64,000 nt of DNA. Source: Candidatus Blautia excrementipullorum. Its GTDB lineage: Bacteria > Bacillota > Clostridia > Lachnospirales > Lachnospiraceae. The position numbers were made by a program, and so were the translations under genes. The notes beneath the pieces were generated by a model. The model was not told the DNA's origin. It saw only the letters and a program-made list of their open reading frames with translations, and did no database searches. How positions within the stretch are numbered: position 1 is the stretch's first letter; every line of letters begins with the position of its first letter. Where the stretch lies: positions 1-64,000 of the forward strand of contig DWYN01000058.1 in assembly GCA_019118645.1 (NCBI GenBank). Direction: 5' to 3'. Shown here in pieces: positions 8,218-17,433 of the stretch.

Positions 8218-9885
8218 TTATGCTTTCGGAAGGCGGAAAGAACTTTTCAGGGAAACAATGCGGTTGAATACCGGCGCTCCTTCTTTTGAGTCGCGGATAT
8301 CTGCACAGAAATAACCGTTTCTTACAAACTGATAGCTGTCATATCCCTTCGCCTCCATCAATGCAGGCTCTACATAGGCAGTCAGTGTAGTAAGAGAATT
8401 CGGGTTCAGGTTCAGAGAACCGTCTTCTTTATTATAGACGCCTTTTTCTTCGTCCACAATATTTTCGTACAGCCGCACTGTGGCCCGGCCTGCCTGGGAC
8501 GCCTCCACCCAGTGAATCGTGCCCTTCACTTTGCGGCCGTCCGGAGCGTTTCCTCCCTTTGTAGCCGGATCATAGGTACAGTGTACAACACGGACGGTTC
8601 CGTCCTCATCCGCCTCAAAGCCAGTACAGGTAACAAAATACGCATTCATCAGGCGCACCTCTGTTCCCGGAAACAGTCTCTTATATTTCTTCGGCGGTTC
8701 AATCATGAAATCCTCCCGCTCAATATACAGGGTTCTGCTGAATGGAATCTTTCTGCTTCCAAGCGCCTCGTTTTCCATATTATTCGGCGCATCCAGATAT
8801 TCAATCTGACCTTCCGGATAATTGTCAATCACCAGTTTGATGGGGTCCAGGACCGCCATCATACGGGGTCTCTTCAGTTTCAGATCTTCCCGGATACAGT
8901 ATTCCAGCATGGCATAATCCACAGAGCTGTTGGCTTTTGACACTCCGCACAGGTCTACAAACATTTTTATGGACTCCGGCGTAAAGCCTCTTCGTCTGAG
9001 CGCCGCAATGGACACCAGTCTGGGATCGTCCCAGCCGTCCACGATGCCGTCCTCCACCAGCTTTTTAATATAGCGTTTTCCTGTCACAACATTGGTCAGG
9101 TAAAGTTTTGCGAATTCAATCTGCTTCGGGGGATGGGGATATTCCAGCTCCCGGACCACCCAGTCATAGAGCGGTCTGTGATCCTCAAATTCCAGTGTGC
9201 AAATCGAATGCGTAATGCCCTCAATGGCGTCTTCAATCGGATGAGCAAAGTCATACATTGGATAAATGCACCAGGTATCTCCCGTATTATGATGGGTCAT
9301 ATGAGCCACACGGTAAATGACCGGATCTCTCATATTCATATTCGGGGAAGCCATATCGATTTTGGCCCGAAGAACTTTCTCTCCGTCCTGATATTTTCCC
9401 TCTCTCATTTCTTCAAAAAGACGGAGATTCTCTTCTACACTGCGGTTGCGGAAGGGGCTTTCTTTTCCCGGTTCCGTGAGGGTTCCGCGGTACTGGCGGA
9501 TCTCCTCCGCAGTCAGATCGCATACATAAGCCTTTCCCTTTTTGATGAGCTTCACAGCAGCCTCATACATCTGTTCAAAGTAATCGGAAGCAAAAAACAG
9601 ACGATCCTCCCAGTCTGCTCCCAGCCAGCGGATATCCTCCAGGATTGAGTCTACAAACTCCGTTTTTTCTTTCGTGGGGTTTGTATCATCAAATCTCATA
9701 TTAAATTTGCCGTTATATTCCTTCGCAAGTCCGTAATTTAAGAGTATGGATTTGGCATGTCCAATATGAAGATATCCATTCGGCTCCGGCGGAAAACGTG
9801 TATGCACAGTATCGTAAACGCCTTCTGCCAAATCTTTATCAATAATATTTTCAATAAAATTCTTGGAAACGGTCTCGTTCTCCAT
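8218..9885 (-). CDS. glnS: Glutaminyl-tRNA synthetase
   Basis: Class I synthetase that charges tRNA-Gln directly. Seen: [16 protein letters not shown] (31-46) with the HIGH motif, the Rossmann core with DDTNP, WDDPR in the acceptor-binding region, and a C-terminal beta-barrel anticodon-binding domain. The second signature appears as VTGKR rather than the more familiar MSKR. At 555 residues it is full length. The start at 9885 has GGAGGGAAAGAG upstream. Its presence implies that this lineage does not rely only on the amidotransferase route for Gln-tRNA. Confidence 0.97.
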   Translation of the reverse strand: MENETVSKNFIENIIDKDLAEGVYDTVHTRFPPEPNGYLHIGHAKSILLNYGLAKEYNGKFNMRFDDTNPTKEKTEFVDSILEDIRWLGADWEDRLFFASDYFEQMYEAAVKLIKKGKAYVCDLTAEEIRQYRGTLTEPGKESPFRNRSVEENLRLFEEMREGKYQDGEKVLRAKIDMASPNMNMRDPVIYRVAHMTHHNTGDTWCIYPMYDFAHPIEDAIEGITHSICTLEFEDHRPLYDWVVRELEYPHPPKQIEFAKLYLTNVVTGKRYIKKLVEDGIVDGWDDPRLVSIAALRRRGFTPESIKMFVDLCGVSKANSSVDYAMLEYCIREDLKLKRPRMMAVLDPIKLVIDNYPEGQIEYLDAPNNMENEALGSRKIPFSRTLYIEREDFMIEPPKKYKRLFPGTEVRLMNAYFVTCTGFEADEDGTVRVVHCTYDPATKGGNAPDGRKVKGTIHWVEASQAGRATVRLYENIVDEEKGVYNKEDGSLNLNPNSLTTLTAYVEPALMEAKGYDSYQFVRNGYFCADIRDSKEGAPVFNRIVSLKSSFRLPKA

Positions 9886-10023
9886 CTCTTTCCCTCCTGA
9901 ACTGTTCTTGAATTTAAATCATACCATAGTTTCCGGGGTTTTAAAAGTTTTTTATGAAAAGCCCTCAGAAAAACAAGAAATACGCTGCGCTCCAGAGCGG
10001 ATCGGCGCATCCCTCCGAGATAT

Positions 10024-10050
10024 AAAAAAACCCTTGAAAAATCAAGGGTT
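10024..10050 (-). terminator. Terminator of tRNA-Thr
   Basis: Perfect 9-base-pair stem AACCCTTGA/TCAAGGGTT (10029-10050) with a 4-base loop, followed on the minus strand by a T-run, seven bases after the 3' end of the tRNA gene. Confidence 0.9.
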
Positions 10051-10056
10051 TCCAGA

Positions 10057-10129
10057 AGCTGATGACGGGAATCGAACCCGTGACCTCCGCCTTACCAAGG
10101 CGACGCTCTACCGACTGAGCCACATCAGC
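10057..10129 (-). tRNA. tRNA-Thr (anticodon GGT)
   Basis: 73-base cloverleaf read on the minus strand: acceptor stem GCTGATG/CATCAGC with a discriminator U, D-arm GCTC-AGTCGGTA-GAGC, anticodon stem with loop TTGGTAA (anticodon GGT, reads ACC/ACU), and the T-arm with GTTCGATTC. CCA is not encoded. It stands alone behind a strong promoter and ends at the hairpin at 10024-10050. Confidence 0.97.
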
Positions 10130-10163
10130 ATTTCCGCAGCTTTTCTTCCGCTCACAGTTGATA

Positions 10164-10192
10164 ATAATATCAGATAATGCAGAGCTTGTCAA
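10164..10192 (-). promoter_or_regulatory. Strong promoter of tRNA-Thr
   Basis: -35 TTGACA (10192-10187), 17-base spacer, -10 TATTAT (10169-10164). This near-consensus promoter lies between sigH and the tRNA, giving the tRNA its own transcript. Confidence 0.85.
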
Positions 10193-10243
10193 CAGTTTCT
10201 TTTTATTTTTTTCGCAACTTTTCCTGCAGAGCCCCGCCTGCTT

Positions 10244-10837
10244 TCAGCGCTGGATTTTTTCTGTGCAGGAACGGATTTTTCCGCGTATTCTCTGCAGCGC
10301 ATTGTCGATGGATTTCGGCTTCTTTCCGAGGAGCTCCGCTATTTTTACATAACCATACCCCTGCATATAATATTTCAGAACCTTATTTTCCATTGGACTC
10401 AGCGTTTTTCGTATTTTCTGCGCCAAGGCCCTGGTTCTCTCCTGGTCAATGACAACTGCCTCCGGGTTTTCTGACCAACGGCCCTCCAGATCCTCCGTCT
10501 CTCCGGCTTCGCTTAAGGAAACGTAGGAATTCAGAGGCAGATGCTTCTGTCTGTTGGAGCTCTGAATAGCGTTGTAAAGCTGCCTGTCAATGCACAGGCC
10601 CGCAAAGGTTCTGAACGAAGCCTCTTTCTCCGGCCGGTAATCCTGCACGGCTTTAAAAAGCCCGATCATTCCTTCCTGGATCAAATCGTCCGTCTCTCCT
10701 CCGATCAGATATACAGCCCTGGCTTTCTTCCGGACAAACTCCTTGTATTTTTCCATCAGATAATCAGAAATTTCCTTCTCGCCATTTTGAAGTCTGGCGA
10801 TCAGCTCCTCATCGCTGCATTGGTCGTAGCCGTTCAT
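10244..10837 (-). CDS. sigH: RNA polymerase sigma factor SigH (Spo0H)
   Basis: Transition-state/early-sporulation sigma factor. Region 2 carries DDLIQEGMIGLFKAVQDY (about 49-66) and the -10-recognising segment, followed by a linker and region 4 with a helix-turn-helix ending YVKIAELLGKKPKSIDNAL. At 197 residues it is close to the usual Spo0H length of about 215. The gene order cysS-mrnC-rlmB-sigH is the conserved Firmicutes arrangement, which supports SigH over other ECF or sigma-70 members. It starts 33 bases after rlmB, so it is likely cotranscribed. It suggests a spore-forming ancestry. Confidence 0.93.
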   Translation of the reverse strand: MNGYDQCSDEELIARLQNGEKEISDYLMEKYKEFVRKKARAVYLIGGETDDLIQEGMIGLFKAVQDYRPEKEASFRTFAGLCIDRQLYNAIQSSNRQKHLPLNSYVSLSEAGETEDLEGRWSENPEAVVIDQERTRALAQKIRKTLSPMENKVLKYYMQGYGYVKIAELLGKKPKSIDNALQRIRGKIRSCTEKIQR

Positions 10838-10869
10838 ACTGCCTCCGTTTCCCGGTTTTGCCCTTCCCT

Positions 10870-11610
10870 CTATTTTTTCTCCGCAAGTCTCTGTCTTACG
10901 ATTTCGTAGGACAGAACGCCTGCCGCTACAGATGCATTCAGCGAATCAATATCGCCGCGCATAGGAATCGACACAATAAAATCACAGGCTTCCCGTACCA
11001 GACGGCTGACCCCTTCCCCTTCATTCCCGATTACCAGGCCAATGGGACCGGTTAAATCTGTCTGGTACATAGACTGTCCTCCCATATCCGCACAGGCAAA
11101 CCAGATTCCTTTTTCTTTCAGGTCCTTCATTGTACGGACAAGATTTGTCACCTTCGCCACAGGAGTATAATTCAAAGCTCCTGCAGACGTTTTCGCCACT
11201 GTGGCTGTAAGACCCACAGACCGTCTCTTTGGTATAATCACGCCGTGGGCTCCGGCCAGATTTGCAGTACGGATCACCGCCCCAAGATTATGGGGATCTT
11301 CCACATTATCCAGAAGAATCAGAAACGGCGGCTCCCCCTTTTCTTCTGCTCTCGCAAGGATATCTTCCACGGACGCATATGCATATGCCGCCACCTGGGC
11401 GATTACTCCCTGGTGCGCTTTTGTCTCACTGAGCTGGTCCAGTCTTTCTCTGGGAACATAGGTGACAATTGTATCTTTTTTTCGGGCTTCTCTGGCTATT
11501 GTGCGCACAGGCCCGTCCTGGCATCCTTCCAGGATGTACAGCCTGTCCACCGTTCTGCCGGAGCGGAATGCCTCCAGCACCGCATTGCGGCCTTCAATAT
11601 ATTCACTCAT
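10870..11610 (-). CDS. rlmB: 23S rRNA (guanosine-2251-2'-O-) methyltransferase RlmB
   Basis: SpoU/TrmH-type SPOUT methyltransferase. It has an N-terminal substrate-binding domain (EGRNAVLEAF at 5-14), then the trefoil-knot catalytic domain with LDNVEDPHNLGAVIRTA (about 98-114), GNEGEGV and IPMRGDIDSLNASVA, the three SpoU motifs. 246 residues is normal. It overlaps mrnC by 4 bases (ATGA junction), which indicates translational coupling in the cysS-mrnC-rlmB-sigH operon. Confidence 0.95.
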   Translation of the reverse strand: MSEYIEGRNAVLEAFRSGRTVDRLYILEGCQDGPVRTIAREARKKDTIVTYVPRERLDQLSETKAHQGVIAQVAAYAYASVEDILARAEEKGEPPFLILLDNVEDPHNLGAVIRTANLAGAHGVIIPKRRSVGLTATVAKTSAGALNYTPVAKVTNLVRTMKDLKEKGIWFACADMGGQSMYQTDLTGPIGLVIGNEGEGVSRLVREACDFIVSIPMRGDIDSLNASVAAGVLSYEIVRQRLAEKK

Positions 11611-12032
11611 TCTTCGTCCTCCCCGATACCCATACGGATCAGGTCCAGCATCCGTGTATACTCTTCCCGGAGATACAGGTATCCCATCAGAGCCTCAAAA
11701 CCTGTAGCTCTCCTGTAGTCTGCCATAGTCGCGTGCTTTGCCATTGTAGGAGAATGGGCGTTGCGTCCTCTCCTGTAAACGGCATGTTCCTCTTCGGTAA
11801 GCTGATCCTCAATTTTCCCCATAATCTCCGACTGTGCCGATGCTTTTACAAGGCTGCTTGCTTTTTTGTGAATACGGTTCACCGGACAGTTGCCGTTCTT
11901 TACAAGAATTGTACGGACGACAAGCTCATAAACGCCGTCTCCGATATACGCCAGCGTCAGAGGAGAATAGCTGCGGATATCCTGATCCTTCAGATGAAAC
12001 AGTTCCTTCATATAAGTTATACACGTTTCCAT
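11607..12032 (-). CDS. mrnC: Mini-ribonuclease III
   Basis: RNase III catalytic domain without a double-stranded-RNA-binding domain; matures 23S rRNA ends. The motif [12 protein letters not shown] (about 26-37) corresponds to the MrnC active-site helix, and [15 protein letters not shown] is the conserved central segment. 141 residues fits the family. It overlaps cysS by 16 bases at the start and rlmB by 4 bases at the end. Confidence 0.95.
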   Translation of the reverse strand: METCITYMKELFHLKDQDIRSYSPLTLAYIGDGVYELVVRTILVKNGNCPVNRIHKKASSLVKASAQSEIMGKIEDQLTEEEHAVYRRGRNAHSPTMAKHATMADYRRATGFEALMGYLYLREEYTRMLDLIRMGIGEDEE

Positions 12033-13423
12033 TTTACACCTTCTCGGGTATCCTTCAGTTCAATTCCCATCTCCAGAAGACGGCTGCGGATTTCATCCGC
12101 CTTCGCGAAATCCTTTGCCTTTCTTGCCGCCTGTCTTTCCTGAATCAGAGCCTCAATGTCCTTATCCAGAACTTCTTCCTTTTTCAGTATAATAAGCCCA
12201 AGGACATCGCAGAGGGAAGTCATTATTTCCAGAAGTCCGCCGGCAAAGGCTCCCGTACTGTCTTCCTTAACGTGTGTGTTGGCAAATTTCACCAGTTCAA
12301 AGACAGCCGCAAGGGCATCTGCCGTATTAAAGTCATCGTCCATCGCCTCTTCAAATTTTGCCCGGAAGCCGTCCGCCTCCTTTAAGAGCTGCTGTTCTTC
12401 TTCCGTCATCGCTCTTCTGTCAGCGTTTTTCCTGTCTCTCAAACGCTCCGCAGCTTCCACAATGCGCTCCAGCGCATTCTTGGAAGACTCCATCAGATCC
12501 GCACTGAAGTTCAGAGGGCTTCTGTAGTGGGCGCTGAGCATAAAGAACCGCAGAACCTGCAGATCATACTGTTTTGCAATTTCTCTCACAGTTCGGAAAT
12601 TCCCCAGGGATTTGGACATTTTGCGGTTGTCGATATTCAGGAAACCATTGTGCATCCAGTATTTTGCAAAAATTTTTCCATTGCAGCATTCACTCTGTGC
12701 AATTTCATTTTCATGATGAGGGAAAATAAGATCTTCTCCGCCTGCATGGATATCGATCTCCTCCCCGAGATATTTCTTTGACATAACGGAGCACTCAATA
12801 TGCCAGCCCGGACGGCCATCGCACCAGGGGGATTTCCAGTAGGGCTCTCCCTCTTTTTTCGGCTTCCAGAGCACAAAATCCAGCGGATCTTCCTTCTGCT
12901 CCTCGCCGGATACCTGAAGAGAGCGAAACCCGGACTGTAGGTCATCCAGATTTTTATGGGACAGCTTCCCATATTCTTTAAATTTCTTCACCCGGAAGTA
13001 CACGGTTCCGTCTGAAACGGCATAGGCATATCCCTTGTCAATCAAAGTCTGGATCATTTCGATCATGCCGTCAATCTCCTGGGTTGCCAGCGGATGCGTC
13101 GTTGCCGGTTTTACATTCATAGCCGCCATGTCTTTTTTGCATTCTTCGATATAGCGCCTGGAGATCTCCTCGGCCGTCACTCCCTCTTCAATCGCTTTTT
13201 TTATAATCTTGTCGTCTACATCCGTAAAATTTGAAACAAAGTTCACCTCATAGCCCTTATACTCCATATAGCGGCGCACTGTATCAAAAACAATCATAGG
13301 ACGCGCATTTCCAATATGAATCAGGTTGTATACCGTTGGTCCGCAGACATACATTCTCACCTTTCCCTCTTCCAGAGGAACAAATTCTTCTTTTCTTCGC
13401 GTCATTGTATTAAATAGTTTCAT
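12017..13423 (-). CDS. cysS: Cysteinyl-tRNA synthetase
   Basis: Class I synthetase charging tRNA-Cys. Zinc/substrate Cys27 lies in [18 protein letters not shown] with the HIGH-equivalent HIGN at 36-39; further zinc ligands lie in WHIECSVM and [22 protein letters not shown] is the second signature. A C-terminal helical domain ends the 468-residue protein. No T-box leader is visible; expression probably comes from the promoter at 15263-15291. Confidence 0.97.
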   Translation of the reverse strand: MKLFNTMTRRKEEFVPLEEGKVRMYVCGPTVYNLIHIGNARPMIVFDTVRRYMEYKGYEVNFVSNFTDVDDKIIKKAIEEGVTAEEISRRYIEECKKDMAAMNVKPATTHPLATQEIDGMIEMIQTLIDKGYAYAVSDGTVYFRVKKFKEYGKLSHKNLDDLQSGFRSLQVSGEEQKEDPLDFVLWKPKKEGEPYWKSPWCDGRPGWHIECSVMSKKYLGEEIDIHAGGEDLIFPHHENEIAQSECCNGKIFAKYWMHNGFLNIDNRKMSKSLGNFRTVREIAKQYDLQVLRFFMLSAHYRSPLNFSADLMESSKNALERIVEAAERLRDRKNADRRAMTEEEQQLLKEADGFRAKFEEAMDDDFNTADALAAVFELVKFANTHVKEDSTGAFAGGLLEIMTSLCDVLGLIILKKEEVLDKDIEALIQERQAARKAKDFAKADEIRSRLLEMGIELKDTREGVKWKRV

Positions 13424-13467
13424 ATTTCTATCCTTTCCTGAACATGAATATCATGGGAATTTATTTG

Positions 13468-13944
13468 TCAGTGTTCTTCCAGCAGGCATACTGCCTGAGA
13501 GGCAATCCCCTCTTCTCTTCCGGTAAATCCGAGATGTTCTTCTGTCGTTGCCTTTATGTTGATTCTGTCCTCGGAAATCCCCAAGGCTTCCGCTATGTTC
13601 TTCTTCATCTGCGGAATATGAGGAGCCATTTTCGGCCTCTGGGCAATAATCACCCCATCAATGTTCCCTACTGTGAATCCGTGTTCCTTCAAAAGCCCTG
13701 CGACAAAAGCAAGAAGCCGGATACTGGAAATCCCCTCATAGGCAGGATCGGTATCCGGAAAATGCTGTCCGATATCTCCGAGAGCAGCCGCGCCCAGAAG
13801 CGCGTCCATAACCGCATGAACCAGAACATCCGCATCCGAGTGTCCAAGGAGGCCTTTTTCCCATGGAATCTCCACGCCCCCAAGGATCAGTTTTCTCTCT
13901 TCTGTAAGCCTATGTACATCATATCCCAATCCAACCCGCATCAT
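13468..13944 (-). CDS. ispF: 2-C-methyl-D-erythritol 2,4-cyclodiphosphate synthase
   Basis: Fifth enzyme of the non-mevalonate (MEP) isoprenoid pathway; trimeric and zinc-dependent. GLGYDVHRL (5-13) carries the metal-binding Asp and His, [11 protein letters not shown] follows with the third ligand, and [11 protein letters not shown] lies near the C-terminus. 158 residues is the standard length. Its ATG overlaps the stop of the upstream dehydrogenase gene as ATGA. No ispD is fused or adjacent here. Confidence 0.96.
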   Translation of the reverse strand: MMRVGLGYDVHRLTEERKLILGGVEIPWEKGLLGHSDADVLVHAVMDALLGAAALGDIGQHFPDTDPAYEGISSIRLLAFVAGLLKEHGFTVGNIDGVIIAQRPKMAPHIPQMKKNIAEALGISEDRINIKATTEEHLGFTGREEGIASQAVCLLEEH

Positions 13945-15218
13945 GCTTCTCCTTCCACTTTCAGCATTTTTGTCACTCTTAGAAAGCTCAGTCTCCTTCT
14001 TACATAAGGAGCAAGCCTCAGACTCACCGGTATGATATCCTCCGTCAGTCCGATATCATATACGCTCTTTCTGCATCCTGCAAGATCCATCGCATAAGTC
14101 AGTTCTTTCTCATCCGGGAGTTCTTCTATAATATCCGCAATAGCGCTGAGTCTGTCTCTCAGCCGGGACGGACTTACCTCCAGCAACGGTTCAGGATCAT
14201 TTTCTTTCCTGATTCCTTCCAGCAGTCCCCTTTTCCCGAAAGTGTTTTCCCTTAGCTTTGCATCCAGATCTTCATAAGGAATTACCGTGCACTCTCCGTT
14301 TCTGACTGCACGGGCGATCTGTTTATATCTGTTAAGTACAAGAAGCGTCCCCACAGAAACTTTCTCTCCGTGAAGGGCATCCAGCTTGCCATTGATGACT
14401 TCCATCTCCCACAAGTGAGAGAGATGATGCTCAGCACAGGAAGCCGGTCTGGAATTTCCAACCATCTGCATGGCCAGACCCGAAAGGATCAAAGCGTACA
14501 TCAGCTCCTCGCATCCCTCCGGATCGCCCTGGGCTATGCCGCGCAGGCTGGCAGATACAGTTCTCAAAGCTTTTTCTTCCAATTCAATAATTCTGCTGCA
14601 GATATATTCCCCTGTCAGAAGATGGGCAATCTTCCAGTCTGCAAGGCAGATATATTTTCCAAACAAATCCGAAATTCCTGAAGCAGTCAGGCGCTTCGGC
14701 GCTTCGGCAAAGATTGCAGTGTCTGCAAAAACGGCCATCGGCGGAACTGCCGGCACCGTCTTTTTCAGACCCTTCCAGGTCATTGCCGCTACGTTTGATA
14801 CGAATCCGTCCACACTTGCCGCCGTTGGAACGGAAATAAAGGGGATCTTATACTGGCAGGCAATATAACGGCTGATATCATGAATCGTCCCGCTTCCCAC
14901 AGCCAGGATCAGATCGATATCCTCATCCATGTAATTCTCCACAATCTCTACCGCATGTTCATCTGCATGAAGCCCCTCTGCATCCAGCACCAGCACCTGA
15001 CAGCGGTCATAAATATCTTCCATGATCTCTTCCGTAGCTTTGCAGGTATTCGTGTCGCAGATCAGAAGCGGTGAGATGTACTGCTTCAAAAAGCCGTCCG
15101 ACATGGCCTCCTCCAGCTTTTCGGCAGCGCCCTCCTCAATTATAATCTCCTTTACCTCTATGTGATGCTCTTTCCCACAACTACAAGGTCGGCCAAAATC
15201 ATCCGTATCGACTCGCAT
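13941..15218 (-). CDS. sn-glycerol-1-phosphate dehydrogenase-like protein (AraM/EgsA family)
   Basis: 425-residue member of the dehydroquinate synthase/iron alcohol dehydrogenase fold, resembling the AraM/EgsA glycerol-1-phosphate dehydrogenases. The N-terminal CSCGKEHH is typical of this family in clostridia. [13 protein letters not shown] is the NAD-phosphate-binding loop, [11 protein letters not shown] follows, and metal ligands are plausible at [10 protein letters not shown] and [11 protein letters not shown]. The substrate assignment is from family resemblance only. It is the first gene of the operon running to sigH, with a strong promoter at 15263-15291 and RBS GGAGG. Confidence 0.85.
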   Translation of the reverse strand: MRVDTDDFGRPCSCGKEHHIEVKEIIIEEGAAEKLEEAMSDGFLKQYISPLLICDTNTCKATEEIMEDIYDRCQVLVLDAEGLHADEHAVEIVENYMDEDIDLILAVGSGTIHDISRYIACQYKIPFISVPTAASVDGFVSNVAAMTWKGLKKTVPAVPPMAVFADTAIFAEAPKRLTASGISDLFGKYICLADWKIAHLLTGEYICSRIIELEEKALRTVSASLRGIAQGDPEGCEELMYALILSGLAMQMVGNSRPASCAEHHLSHLWEMEVINGKLDALHGEKVSVGTLLVLNRYKQIARAVRNGECTVIPYEDLDAKLRENTFGKRGLLEGIRKENDPEPLLEVSPSRLRDRLSAIADIIEELPDEKELTYAMDLAGCRKSVYDIGLTEDIIPVSLRLAPYVRRRLSFLRVTKMLKVEGEA

Positions 15219-15262
15219 GTATTTCTTTCCTCCTGTTTTCAGATATACTATTACAGTCTGCT

Positions 15263-15291
15263 ATTATACATGATTTCCCCTGAAAAAGCAA
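15263..15291 (-). promoter_or_regulatory. Promoter of the G1P-dehydrogenase-to-sigH operon
   Basis: -35 TTGCTT (15291-15286), 17-base spacer, -10 TATAAT (15268-15263), about 38 bases before the first ATG. No other clear promoter is seen until the tRNA-Thr gene. Confidence 0.75.
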
Positions 15292-15351
15292 CGTATCTGT
15301 GGAATTGCCGTCACTTTCCCGTATTTTTCAAAATTCCCCTTCCCTCTGCGC

Positions 15352-15386
15352 AAAAAAACCCTCAGCCGGCAAAGCGGCCGAAGGTT
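15352..15386 (-). terminator. Terminator of ridA
   Basis: GC-rich 11-base-pair hairpin (arms around CCTTCGGCCG and CCGGCTGAGG, with two wobble pairs), then a run of seven T on the minus strand, 25 bases after the ridA stop. Confidence 0.85.
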
Positions 15387-15410
15387 CTTACCTGTTTTTA
15401 TTCAAAATCC

Positions 15411-15791
15411 TTACTTTTCAATCGCGGCAATCATTTCTACTTCACAGAGAACATTCTTTGGAAGTGTCTTCACAGCCACGCAGGAGCGGGCGGGTTTATT
15501 TACAAAATATTTCGCATAAACGTCATTGAAAGCTGCGAAGTCGCCCATATCCGCCAAAAAGCAGGTTGTCTTTACAGCGTTCGCGAGACTTGTCCCTGCC
15601 TCTGCAGCAACTGCCTCCAGGTTTTTCATCACCTGCTCTGCCTGTGCTTCAATGCTGTCTCCTGCGATTTCTCCCGTTGCAGGGTCTACCGGAATCTGTC
15701 CGGAAGTAAATAATACGTCATTTAAAACAATCGCCTGAGAATAGGGTCCGATTGCAGCCGGAGCCTTGTCTGTATACACTACCTTCATCAT
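15411..15791 (-). CDS. ridA: RidA family enamine/imine deaminase
   Basis: Rid-family protein that hydrolyses reactive 2-aminoacrylate-derived enamines/imines released by PLP enzymes. IGPYSQA near the N-terminus, TSGQIPVDP, and the active-site Arg in ARSCVAVKTLP are visible, with E in LCEVEMIA. The start was set at ATG 15791 because GGGAG lies 5-6 bases upstream, giving 126 residues, the standard length. It is monocistronic with its own promoter and terminator. Confidence 0.95.
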   Translation of the reverse strand: MMKVVYTDKAPAAIGPYSQAIVLNDVLFTSGQIPVDPATGEIAGDSIEAQAEQVMKNLEAVAAEAGTSLANAVKTTCFLADMGDFAAFNDVYAKYFVNKPARSCVAVKTLPKNVLCEVEMIAAIEK

Positions 15792-15820
15792 AAGATCTCC
15801 CTTCATTTTCTTTTGATTTT

Positions 15821-15849
15821 ATTCTATATTAAAAAATTATAAGGGTCAA
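15821..15849 (-). promoter_or_regulatory. Promoter of ridA
   Basis: -35 TTGACC (15849-15844), 17-base spacer, -10 TAGAAT (15826-15821), about 30 bases upstream of the ridA start. Confidence 0.8.
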
Positions 15850-15862
15850 GAAATTTTTTTGG

Positions 15863-17296
15863 TCACAGGTTCAGATAGTGGTATACCACACCGGATATCT
15901 CCCGTATATGGCTGATTGCTTCATCACTGTTCTTCCATCCCTCTGACATTACACAGAGAATGTAAGTTGTCTTTGGGCCGTATACGACCGCCATATCATG
16001 CTGATCGCTTGTGGTCTCTCCCGTCTTATTCGCCACCTGGACCTCTTCTCCGATTCCCGAGGGAATCTTTGTCGTATTCTGCTGGTTCAGAAGAAGATCC
16101 AGCATTTCCCCGGAAGCCTCCTCACTGACACATTCTCCCTTTACAATGCGTTCCAGGAGGATTCCGCAGTCTTTCACCGTGGTGGTGTTATGTCCGCCAA
16201 GGCTCTGCTCAGCCGAGGAAGACGGAAGAAGGATGCTCTGATAAGAAGTATCCTCATACCCCTCTTCTTCAAGATATTCATTTACTGCTTCCGCGCCCTC
16301 CAGGAAGTCATGATTTTCCGACTGAAGTCTCCCAAGCTCATTGCAGGATTCATTGTCGCTGACTGTAATCATGTTCCAGAGAAGATCGTCCACCTTTTTC
16401 CTTACTGCCGGGTCATCCGCCTGAGCATTCATAAGTTTCGCCTGATTTTCCAGCACCTGATCCATGTCCTGATAGGTTTTTGCCATAACAAACGACTTAA
16501 TCAGGCTGGCAGAATACATGGGCGTATTATTCAGAAGAATTTCCTCACCTGTATTCAGGTCTTTTACATAAATCCCCCACTCTCCGTCATAATCCGCAGT
16601 CATGGATTCCAGAAACGGCTCCAGTGTGTCCATGCCAAGTTCGTCCTCGTCTGCAACTTTTCCGGTTTCGTCCACAGGAAGGCCCTCCGGCGTAATGCCC
16701 TCTTCCTGGGTCAGCACCCCGTGTTCACCGCCGAAATAATAAGTACCGGAAAAATGCTGCCCGTTCGATGTCATCTCCAGAGAATGGTATCCCGGCTCTG
16801 TGTCCATTTTTCCGTTGGAGTCAAAAAAATAATAGCCGTTATAGGCCACATTTTCCACGGTCAGATTATCAATATATCTGACCTGCGGAGCAGAGGTCAG
16901 TTTGCCCAGGTTATTTACCATATACAGGCCGTCAAATTCCTGATCCATGCACGTAAGCTTTTTTATGCGCACAACATGGGCGCCCTCCGCTCTGAATTTC
17001 CCGCTCTCGTCGTGATAATAGAATCCGTTCAGAACTGTGCCGTCAATATTTACATGGTCAAAATAATGAACGCCTTCTTCTTCTGATTTCGTGCCGTCCT
17101 CATTGAGGCAGTAAAAGCCCTCGCTTTTCAGAAGATACTTTTCTGTTCCGTCTCCTATAGGCTGAATCTGCGCTTCTTCTATGGATGACAGGATATTCTC
17201 TGTTTCGGCGGCAGACACATCTGAGGCAGATATTGCCAGAAACCCTAAAATGCCAATCGTCACTACCAGCCTGCTATAACCGGTTCCAGCTTTCAT
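15863..17296 (-). CDS. Secreted class A beta-lactamase-fold serine hydrolase with N-terminal repeats
   Basis: 477 residues with a signal peptide (cleavage near 29-30, after VSA). Residues about 50-210 form four or five repeats of roughly 35 residues (GFYYHDESGKF, GLYMVNNLGKL, GYYFFDSNGKM, GTYYFGG), resembling cell-wall-binding repeats. The C-terminal domain is beta-lactamase-like, with S264-x-x-K267, S313-D-N315 and K424-T-G426. The glutamate motif (ExxLN) of true class A beta-lactamases is not evident before NTTT (370-373), so antibiotic hydrolysis is doubtful; a peptidoglycan-related role is inferred. Start ATG 17296 has AAGGAGAG upstream. Confidence 0.85.
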   Translation of the reverse strand: MKAGTGYSRLVVTIGILGFLAISASDVSAAETENILSSIEEAQIQPIGDGTEKYLLKSEGFYCLNEDGTKSEEEGVHYFDHVNIDGTVLNGFYYHDESGKFRAEGAHVVRIKKLTCMDQEFDGLYMVNNLGKLTSAPQVRYIDNLTVENVAYNGYYFFDSNGKMDTEPGYHSLEMTSNGQHFSGTYYFGGEHGVLTQEEGITPEGLPVDETGKVADEDELGMDTLEPFLESMTADYDGEWGIYVKDLNTGEEILLNNTPMYSASLIKSFVMAKTYQDMDQVLENQAKLMNAQADDPAVRKKVDDLLWNMITVSDNESCNELGRLQSENHDFLEGAEAVNEYLEEEGYEDTSYQSILLPSSSAEQSLGGHNTTTVKDCGILLERIVKGECVSEEASGEMLDLLLNQQNTTKIPSGIGEEVQVANKTGETTSDQHDMAVVYGPKTTYILCVMSEGWKNSDEAISHIREISGVVYHYLNL

Positions 17297-17433
17297 AAAT
17301 CTCTCCTTTTTTATGTAAAACAGCACTTTTTGACAAAAAACTCTCTTACAGTATACCTGAATTCCCCGGTATGTCAAGAGCGCGGCCTCTTCCTCGTACT
17401 GCCGCGCCCTGTATTTTCCGGGTTTTTCCTTAT

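Noticed and set aside
8218..13423. T-box leaders for glnS or cysS
   Set aside because: No T-box core was found upstream of either gene on the minus strand.
15998..17086. 362-codon plus-strand open frame opposite the beta-lactamase-fold gene
   Set aside because: Antisense shadow; the minus-strand gene has signal peptide, catalytic motifs and RBS.
15863..17296. Calling this gene an antibiotic-resistance beta-lactamase
   Set aside because: The class A glutamate motif is not evident and wall-binding-like repeats are fused; only the fold and three motifs support relatedness.
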